Positions 32,667-37,339 of a stretch of 37,339 nt of DNA are shown here, in pieces; the first letter of the stretch is position 1, and each line of letters opens with the position of its first letter. The stretch is from assembly GCA_013821425.1 (NCBI GenBank), contig JACDGV010000024.1:1-37339 (forward strand), in the 5' to 3' direction. The notes below the pieces were generated by a model. That model was given only the letters and a program-made list of their open reading frames with translations, did no database searches and was not told the origin of the DNA. The DNA comes from Nitrosospira sp. (lineage in GTDB: Bacteria; Pseudomonadota; Gammaproteobacteria; Burkholderiales; Nitrosomonadaceae). Made by a program: the position numbers and the translations under genes.

Positions 32667-33048
32667 CGGACTGAGAAAACTGAATCGCACGAGCAGCCAT
32701 AGGCTAGCAATGCTGCGCAATATGACAAACTCCTTATTGCGGCATGAGGTTATCAAGACCACTCTGCCAAAGGCCAAGGAATTGCGGCGTGTGGTTGAGC
32801 CAATGATAACGCTCGGCAAGAAGCCATCGCTCGCCAACCGGCGACTGGCATTCGACCGCCTGCGCGACCGCGACATGGTCGGTAAATTATTCGCTGAGCT
32901 TGGACCCCGCTATCAAACGCGCAATGGGGGGTATCTTCGTATTCTGAAATTCGGCTTTCGCCGTGGGGATAACGCACCCATGGCATTAATCGAATTATTG
33001 GATCGTCCAGAACTGCCCGTCGAATCAGAAGGAAAAACGGACAGCTAA
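32653..33048 (+). CDS. rplQ: 50S ribosomal protein L17 (bL17)
   Basis: L17 is an early large-subunit assembly protein next to the tunnel exit. The product is 131 residues, beginning [20 protein letters not shown] with the conserved [26 protein letters not shown] segment near residues 20-45 and the C-terminal [20 protein letters not shown]. It starts inside rpoA behind AGGAAA. Last gene of the alpha operon. Confidence 0.98.
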   Translation: MRHHNGLRKLNRTSSHRLAMLRNMTNSLLRHEVIKTTLPKAKELRRVVEPMITLGKKPSLANRRLAFDRLRDRDMVGKLFAELGPRYQTRNGGYLRILKFGFRRGDNAPMALIELLDRPELPVESEGKTDS

Positions 33049-33071
33049 GTTTGCGAGGCATCGAGTCGAAG

Positions 33072-33095
33072 AAGCCGGGTTGCCCCGGCTTTTTT
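33072..33095 (+). terminator. Intrinsic terminator of the alpha operon
   Basis: An eight-base stem AAGCCGGG/CCCGGCTT (33072-33079/33084-33091) with a four-base loop runs directly into a T-run (33090-33095), 24 bases after the rplQ stop. This is the strongest intrinsic terminator in the window and marks the end of the supercluster. Confidence 0.9.
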
Positions 33096-33106
33096 GTTCG
33101 ATAAGC

Positions 33107-33112
33107 TATAAT
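33107..33112 (+). promoter_or_regulatory. Possible -10 box after the alpha terminator
   Basis: A perfect TATAAT follows the terminator by 11 bases and precedes the small membrane protein gene by about 140 bases. No good -35 stands 15-19 bases upstream, where the terminator stem lies. It may drive the downstream gene, but this is weak. Confidence 0.3.
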
Positions 33113-33251
33113 GGTTGTTACTGCTGTCATGAGCGTCGCCCCGTTTACTGGATGTGTCAGTAGTGGCGACAGGTGTTCGTGTTGCAGGGTATGTACCGCG
33201 TTGCCGCTCGCGCGCATTAAAAAAATCTATAGTTCAGATGGAGCCGTCCTG

Positions 33252-33572
33252 ATGGATATGGCAGATTGGAGCGACGCCGAACTTATTTCTGTACGCGAAA
33301 AACTTCATGTCTGGTGCCTCAAGCGCGAGGCACCAACGTGGGGAAATCGGTTCTGGAAGTGGGCGGGATATCTGGGAGCATTTGCCTTTCTCACGGGACT
33401 AACGGATATGTTTTTCGGTGGTCCAACCGTACCCAATTTTTTCTTGACAACGCTCGGAGCGATGACCTGTTTTTCCTGGTACAAGGGCGACAAGCAACGT
33501 AAAACAAACATGGATTTCGCCGAAAAGCTGGATCGGGAACTCGCCCACCGTGGCCTTACGTTTCGGCAATGA
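33252..33572 (+). CDS. Small membrane protein of unknown function
   Basis: I do not recognise this family. From ATG 33252 the product is 106 residues: an acidic/amphipathic N-terminal part (MDMADWSDAELISVREKLHV), two likely membrane helices at about residues 34-50 and 55-72 with a short FFGGPTVPN turn between them, and a charged C-terminal cytoplasmic tail with KGDKQRKTNMDFAEKLDRELAHRG. The frame is open back to 33111, but a GGAG eight bases before 33252 and the cysteine-rich, unconserved look of the upstream part favour the shorter form. It lies alone after the alpha operon terminator. Confidence 0.6.
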   Translation: MDMADWSDAELISVREKLHVWCLKREAPTWGNRFWKWAGYLGAFAFLTGLTDMFFGGPTVPNFFLTTLGAMTCFSWYKGDKQRKTNMDFAEKLDRELAHRGLTFRQ

Positions 33573-33595
33573 TCCCGTCGCCCATGCGGGCATAG

Positions 33596-34042
33596 GGTAC
33601 GAATAACGAGATCGATATTCTGATCCCCGACAAGAACTGCGCTGAACTTTTCAGGTCCTTCTGTCAGTTTGTGTGGACTCAGGGAGACCCGCTTCCCTTG
33701 ATTTACGAAGTAGAGCATGAGATATATACAAAGCATGGCATCGATCTGCAAGCGTTGAAACACTTGCAAACAATCGGCCTGGTATCGCTAGAGGCGGTAG
33801 GGTACGTGAAGAAATGGTTTGGAAAGCACACACGCTTATTTTATTTTGGCAAGCCCACAAAAATCCAGTTTCCTCAAGAAGCGTCGAATCAGCTTGATCT
33901 TGGTCACGTACTCCTGACTGATAAGGGAAAAGCCCTGGCAAGGGATTGCGACGCAAGGTGCAATCAAGAGTTCTACGAGTATGTAATCGAGAGATGGTCT
34001 CGGCAGGGATTGGTCACATCCACCATCCTGAGGAAGCCATAA
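33596..34042 (+). pseudogene. 5'-truncated gene remnant, tentatively DUF2806/TIGR03899-like
   Basis: The frame is open from just after a TAG at 33593 to the TAA at 34042. The first usable start is GTG 33671, which would give 123 residues, but convincing protein-like sequence already precedes it (LIPDKNCAELFRSFCQFVW). From memory, the FVWTQGDPLPLIYEVEHEIY and LKHLQTIGLVSLE segments resemble the C-terminal half of DUF2806/TIGR03899 proteins, which are about twice or more this length. The likely reading is a gene that has lost its 5' half. No ribosome-binding site precedes GTG 33671. An intact short gene is the alternative. The family match is uncertain. Confidence 0.45.
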
Positions 34043-34072
34043 ACAAGTCCTCCGCCGTTCTCGGCAAATAAC

Positions 34073-34088
34073 GAACCTGTACAGGTTC
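34073..34088. repeat. Perfect 16-base palindrome
   Basis: GAACCTGT (34073-34080) is followed directly by its reverse complement ACAGGTTC (34081-34088). It lies in the gap between the + strand remnant and the convergent oxidoreductase. It could be an operator-like site, though no start of a gene lies near it, or a chance palindrome. Confidence 0.6.
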
Positions 34089-34148
34089 AGGTTATCAGCC
34101 GTATTCGAGAAAATCCCTGTTCTGGCCAATTGCGCCGCTAACGGAGGC

Positions 34149-34163
34149 GTTCACTCGGTGAAC
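34149..34163 (+). terminator. Small hairpin between convergent genes
   Basis: GTTCAC (34149-34154) and GTGAAC (34158-34163) form a perfect six-base stem with a TCG loop, followed on the + strand by CTTGTTTTA. It sits seven bases before the end of the oppositely oriented oxidoreductase gene, so it may terminate the + strand transcript. The T-run is short. Confidence 0.35.
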
Positions 34164-34169
34164 CTTGTT

Positions 34170-35327
34170 TTACATCAGGTAGGTATCGATACCTGTCAGC
34201 AATAAATCATATTGCGCCTCCACCAATTCCTTGATCAACAGCGCCGGAATGCCGCCTACCACGTTACCTTCCAGAGCCAGCCAGCCTACCGCATCCGCTG
34301 GCCCCAGACTGACGACATAACCCAAATCCCGGTGAAAATAGGGTTCAAGTAATTTGAAAGAGCCCGAGTGGCGAATAATATTCCTTGCCGCTAGCATGCC
34401 CTTGCGCACGGCCGATTGGGCCGTCATAGTATTGGAGCCAAATGCATTATAGATGGAGCAGTCGCCGGCGGTAAAAATTTCCTGTAGCGCCTCCCCTTCG
34501 ACCAGGATTTGTCCGAATACGTTAGCGGAGACCGGTGCTACAGGTTTTTTGCCGAGGAACAACAGTGAGATCGTGGAAGGCAAGGTGAACTGCCGGTTGG
34601 TGTGTCGTTCTTCCAACAGAATCTTGTTCCCTTGTTGCCCACGATAACGAGTATCGGGATAGAAATCGATATCTAGGTCAGCCATGCGCGCTTCGGCATA
34701 GGCGGAAAATCCCGGCGGAAACTGATTAAGCACACGAGCTTCTCCATGAATTAGACGCAAGCCACATTCAATCTGTTGGCGGCGGAGGAAGTCCGCGATT
34801 TCAAACAGGAATTGAATACCGGTTGCGCCTCCGCCAATGACTGAAATGGACTGTTCTTCCATGTCACTCGCATTAAGCCGGCTTTCCAGCAAGTGGGGGC
34901 CCGGTACGGACATGAAATCGTAGAGATCGAGGACATTTTCCGATTTAACCATCTGTGCTATAGGAGAGCCAGAAGCGATCAGAAGATAATCAAAATTAAT
35001 TTCCTCACCGTTAACAGTAATGAATCTTTCATTCTGCCATTGCCTGAGAACGCGTTCATCCAGCGCCGGCTCGGCACGGATGTGACGGCAGCCAAAGCGG
35101 TTTTCCAGAGCTGTAAACGGTATCAAAAAATCTTCCAGGGGATACCTGAAAGTTTCATGAAGATGAGTAATCTTGAGATGGTGAGATCTTGGATCGACTA
35201 TCGCGATACTGGCGTCCGGTATATGGCGCAATAGCGTAACCAATGCTGCGATTCCCGCGTAGCCTGCCCCTATGATTGCAATCTTGAGCTGGTTATGCCG
35301 GGGTATGTAAAATGGCAGAAAAGGCAC
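34170..35327 (-). CDS. FAD/NAD(P)-dependent oxidoreductase, NDH-2-like
   Basis: The 385-residue product is a two-dinucleotide-binding-domain flavoprotein of the pyridine nucleotide-disulphide oxidoreductase fold. The FAD-binding GAGYAG (20-25) follows a short N-terminal segment, DYLLIASGS lies at 113-121, the second GGGATG (165-170) binds NAD(P)H, and IFTAGDCS near residue 300 closes the FAD site. No redox CxxxxC pair is seen. The C-terminal part with LGPADAVGWLALEGNVVGG is most like type II NADH:quinone dehydrogenases, which lack proton pumping; the electron acceptor is not proven. I chose the GTG at 35327 because AAGGAGG stands five bases upstream; the ATG at 35393 would add 22 residues without family character. 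It follows gluQ on the same strand. Confidence 0.88.
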   Translation of the reverse strand: MPFLPFYIPRHNQLKIAIIGAGYAGIAALVTLLRHIPDASIAIVDPRSHHLKITHLHETFRYPLEDFLIPFTALENRFGCRHIRAEPALDERVLRQWQNERFITVNGEEINFDYLLIASGSPIAQMVKSENVLDLYDFMSVPGPHLLESRLNASDMEEQSISVIGGGATGIQFLFEIADFLRRQQIECGLRLIHGEARVLNQFPPGFSAYAEARMADLDIDFYPDTRYRGQQGNKILLEERHTNRQFTLPSTISLLFLGKKPVAPVSANVFGQILVEGEALQEIFTAGDCSIYNAFGSNTMTAQSAVRKGMLAARNIIRHSGSFKLLEPYFHRDLGYVVSLGPADAVGWLALEGNVVGGIPALLIKELVEAQYDLLLTGIDTYLM

Positions 35328-35356
35328 GGTTCCTCCTTTGCAGGTGCGAGTCGGTT

Positions 35357-35560
35357 TTATAACCCGCGATCTTTTCCCCTCTGAAATTTCCACAACGCCA
35401 GTCGAGGCCGCTTGTGTCCTGGAAGAAAGGGGAGCCCCTCCTTATTCAGCGTTTCCCCAAGGGTTCTAATCTGGCTGCGGGTGTAGATCTTGCAGGCAGA
35501 GGCGAGCGTACACGAATGTTGAAGCACGCGGTCGCGTTTTGTCATAAAATCGAGAATCAT
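35357..35560 (-). CDS. Possible small ORF coupled to gluQ
   Basis: An ATG at 35560 overlaps the TAA of gluQ as TAATG, the arrangement of translational re-initiation. The frame gives 67 residues (MILDFMTKRDRVLQHSCTL...), basic towards the end, ending 29 bases before the oxidoreductase start. I recognise no domain, and there is no good ribosome-binding site other than AGGA about 14 bases upstream. It may be chance; otherwise this stretch is a plain 232-base intergenic gap. Confidence 0.2.
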   Translation of the reverse strand: MILDFMTKRDRVLQHSCTLASACKIYTRSQIRTLGETLNKEGLPFLPGHKRPRLALWKFQRGKDRGL

Positions 35561-36474
35561 TAATAGATCATTCCTGTTTTTTTTGGAATCAGCTCTGATC
35601 TCCAGTGCTCCATCGCCCATTTCCAGAACGAAGCGAGGTCACTTTCGAACAATTCGGGTGGTGGCATCTGTCCGAGGAGCTCCATCGCAGTTACCAAGTG
35701 CGGCACAGGATCGGATGCATTAATAGTTTCGGCACAGCTTTGCTTGCTGAGTTTCTGGCCTTGTGCGTTAACCACGATCGGAAGATGCAAGTAGAAGGGG
35801 GTGCTGTAACCGAGTAACTGTTGCAAGTAAATCTGCCGAGGGGTGGAATTCAGCAAATCTTCACCGCGAACCACATGAGTAATGGCTTGCTCCGCATCAT
35901 CCACTACTACGGCCAGTTGATAGGTAAAGACGCCGTCGGCGCGCTGCAGCACGAAATCCCCGATATCCCGGTCCAGTTGTTGTCGAACCAGCCCTTGCAG
36001 TGCATCGCTGAATTCAATCGTGGTGTTATCGGTTCGAATTCGCCGTGCTGACCGATAGTCACTAGAATGATTGCGTTTTCTGCATGTGCCTGGATAAACC
36101 GGCCCGTCTATTCGTATAGTTGCCGAATCGGCAATCTCCTTGCGACTGCAGGAGCAGGGGTAAATCATATGCCGCGTTTCAAGCGTGGCAAGGGCAGCCC
36201 GATATGCATTATCGCGACGACTCTGATAGACCACCTCGCCATCCCATTCCATTCCTGACCGTTCAAGAGCTTTCAGAATCTCTCTTGATGCGCCCGGAAC
36301 TTCGCGCGACGGGTCGGGATTTTCAATCCTCACGAACCAGTGACCATCATTTGTTCTTGCCTCCATAAAGCTACCAACGGCTGCGACGAGAGACCCCAAG
36401 TGTAATGCGCCGGTGGGAGAAGGTGCGAAGCGGCCCCGATAAGCTGGCCGGGTTGATACATGACGGCTTGTCAA
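35560..36474 (-). CDS. gluQ: Glutamyl-Q tRNA(Asp) synthetase
   Basis: GluQ attaches glutamate to queuosine at the wobble position of tRNA(Asp); it is a shortened glutamyl-tRNA synthetase lacking the anticodon-binding domain. The 304-residue product starts at a TTG, with the class I HIGH-like HLGS (25-28) inside FAPSPTGALHLGSL, a KMSKS-like KLSKQ (241-245) and the zinc ligands C107, C109, Y127 and C131 in the spacing known from E. coli. The segment that is usually RIEDxDPPR reads RIENPDPSR (49-57), so one acidic residue is Asn. No upstream ATG exists and the ribosome-binding site is weak, so the exact start is less certain. Confidence 0.93.
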   Translation of the reverse strand: MTSRHVSTRPAYRGRFAPSPTGALHLGSLVAAVGSFMEARTNDGHWFVRIENPDPSREVPGASREILKALERSGMEWDGEVVYQSRRDNAYRAALATLETRHMIYPCSCSRKEIADSATIRIDGPVYPGTCRKRNHSSDYRSARRIRTDNTTIEFSDALQGLVRQQLDRDIGDFVLQRADGVFTYQLAVVVDDAEQAITHVVRGEDLLNSTPRQIYLQQLLGYSTPFYLHLPIVVNAQGQKLSKQSCAETINASDPVPHLVTAMELLGQMPPPELFESDLASFWKWAMEHWRSELIPKKTGMIY

Positions 36475-36715
36475 TGAGGATGGACCTTTTTTTCCACAAT
36501 TTCCTCTTTCGCGGCCCCGTCACCGTCCATATGAGCGGCGAAGTTTGCAGGTGCCCCTCGCGGGTCGGTCTCCCTGACCCTCCCCGATCCCGCTTCGCCG
36601 AGGCCCCTCCGGCGACGTGTTGGCGTGCACTGCGCACACTTTCTGATATCTTAGACCAGGCTACGACCTATGTCGTGCGCCTTGTGATCATCCCGATTTT
36701 ACCGCAACGCGCTCC

Positions 36716-36747
36716 GCTTAGGGTTTGCTTAGGGTTTCCCTAACCCC
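36716..36747. repeat. Tandem 11-mer with inverted continuation
   Basis: GCTTAGGGTTT occurs twice without a gap (36716-36726 and 36727-36737) and is followed by CCCTAACCCC, so TTAGGG and CCCTAA (36729-36734/36738-36743) form a perfect hairpin with a TTT loop. It lies about 240 bases upstream of gluQ. Confidence 0.75.
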
Positions 36748-37141
36748 ACATGCGTTTCGATGCGGGTCGTCAGAATACATGAGGCCCAGAAGATCTTGCG
36801 CATTAGTTATTTTCAGTAGAGATCAAGTAAAACACGATGAAACCCAAACGATGGCAGGACGTGATCTTCGCATTATCCAGTCCCGGAGTAAATTTCCATC
36901 CAATCAAAACCACTTCTAAAGAATGGTTTACACTATAGCGGTTCTCAAAAGAGGACAGGAATTGGACAACATGCCGCTGCGCTCCTCTGGTCTTTTGGGG
37001 TTATGCGGGTTGATTTGGTATGGAAATTGCTGTGTTCAGTGCTGACATTCGGTGCTGACAAACTGCTTGACTTGGGGCATCTTCGCGGATAGTCTTTACG
37101 GGGTTGTGGGTATGTAAAGTATTGGTAACAAGGTCTTGGCA

Positions 37142-37178
37142 GGAAGTATTGGCAGGTGGAAGTATTGGCAGGTGGAAG
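37142..37178. repeat. Tandem 16-mer, 2.3 copies
   Basis: GGAAGTATTGGCAGGT is present twice in tandem (37142-37157 and 37158-37173) plus five bases of a third copy. A degenerate relative (AAAGTATTGGTAACAAGG) lies at about 37117-37134. The repeats are in the untranslated zone before the next gene. Confidence 0.8.
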
Positions 37179-37339
37179 CAGGGTTAAGAGTGAGTAGTGG
37201 TAATGAAGTCCTGGAAGGGAGTCATGGTAATTTGGGGCTCATCAATTCAGGCAAGCCGGAGAGGCGCTGGTGGGAGGCAAGGGAGAGGGCGCCAGACCGG
37301 AGAGCGAAGCATTACACGATTAACGCAACAGGAGAAAGA

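Larger units (their letters stand above)
36475..37339. other. Non-coding, repeat-rich right end
   Basis: I see no convincing gene in these 865 bases. The open frames at 36405-36743 and 36725-36919 lack family character and overlap the gluQ start or the repeats. The region must hold the minus-strand gluQ promoter. It also contains the repeats listed separately, a direct repeat GTGCTGACA (37039-37047 and 37053-37061), and a weak promoter-like pair TTGACT (37067-37072) and TAGTCT (37090-37095) with a 17-base spacer. The window ends with AACAGGAGAAAGA, a good Shine-Dalgarno, so a + strand gene probably begins within a few bases of the edge. Confidence 0.6.

Noticed and set aside
33111-33251. N-terminal extension of the small membrane protein from ATG 33111
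   Set aside because: Cysteine-rich, unlike a signal peptide, and the ribosome-binding site supports the ATG at 33252.
36371-36743. Open frames on both strands over the gluQ start (36371-36637 minus and 36405-36743 plus)
   Set aside because: They overlap a well-supported gene start, have no ribosome-binding site and no recognisable composition.
36971-37045. 24-codon ORF after AAGAGGACAGG
   Set aside because: Too short to support, with no regulatory codon pattern typical of leader peptides.

Overview
The window is a bacterial chromosome segment made up almost entirely of the transcription/translation supercluster, all on the + strand up to about 33.1 kb. It is followed by a short accessory flank with genes on both strands. 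The order is tuf(partial)-tRNA-Trp-secE-nusG-rplK-rplA-rplJ-rplL-rpoB-rpoC-[class III aminotransferase]-rpsL-rpsG-fusA-tuf, then the complete S10, spc and alpha operons. infA lies between secY and rpmJ, there are two tuf genes, S4 has four N-terminal cysteines, and rpoB, rpoC, S3 and L3 have betaproteobacterial-looking features. This suggests a betaproteobacterium, probably of the Nitrosomonadales/Nitrosospira type; the genus is an inference from memory of similar sequences.

Layout. 1-1343: end of the first tuf, tRNA-Trp, the SecE translocase subunit and the NusG elongation factor. 1344-3958: L11, L1, L10 and L7/L12 with structured leader and attenuator regions. 4074-12497: the beta and beta' subunits of RNA polymerase. 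12526-13938: a PLP-dependent class III aminotransferase inserted between rpoC and the str operon and closed by a terminator-like element. 14064-18562: a near-consensus sigma-70 promoter and the str operon (S12, S7, EF-G, EF-Tu). 18651-23988: S10 operon. 24051-30126: spc operon behind its own candidate promoter. 30149-33095: alpha operon, ending with rpoA, rplQ and a strong intrinsic terminator.

The right flank (33.1-37.3 kb) differs. It holds a small two-helix membrane protein, an apparently 5'-truncated gene remnant, and a minus-strand pair encoding an NDH-2-like flavin oxidoreductase and glutamyl-Q tRNA(Asp) synthetase. The last 865 bases are non-coding and repeat-rich, ending in a Shine-Dalgarno-like sequence that implies a + strand gene just outside the window.

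The core genes work together: they encode the RNA polymerase core, the EF-Tu/EF-G elongation cycle, NusG coupling, the SecYE channel and roughly half of the ribosomal proteins, with many overlapping stop/start codons implying translational coupling. I found no clearly new biological system. The most unusual items are the aminotransferase inside the supercluster, the structured tuf-rpsJ leader, the truncated remnant near 33.6-34.0 kb, the altered GluQ signature and the repeat-rich right end.
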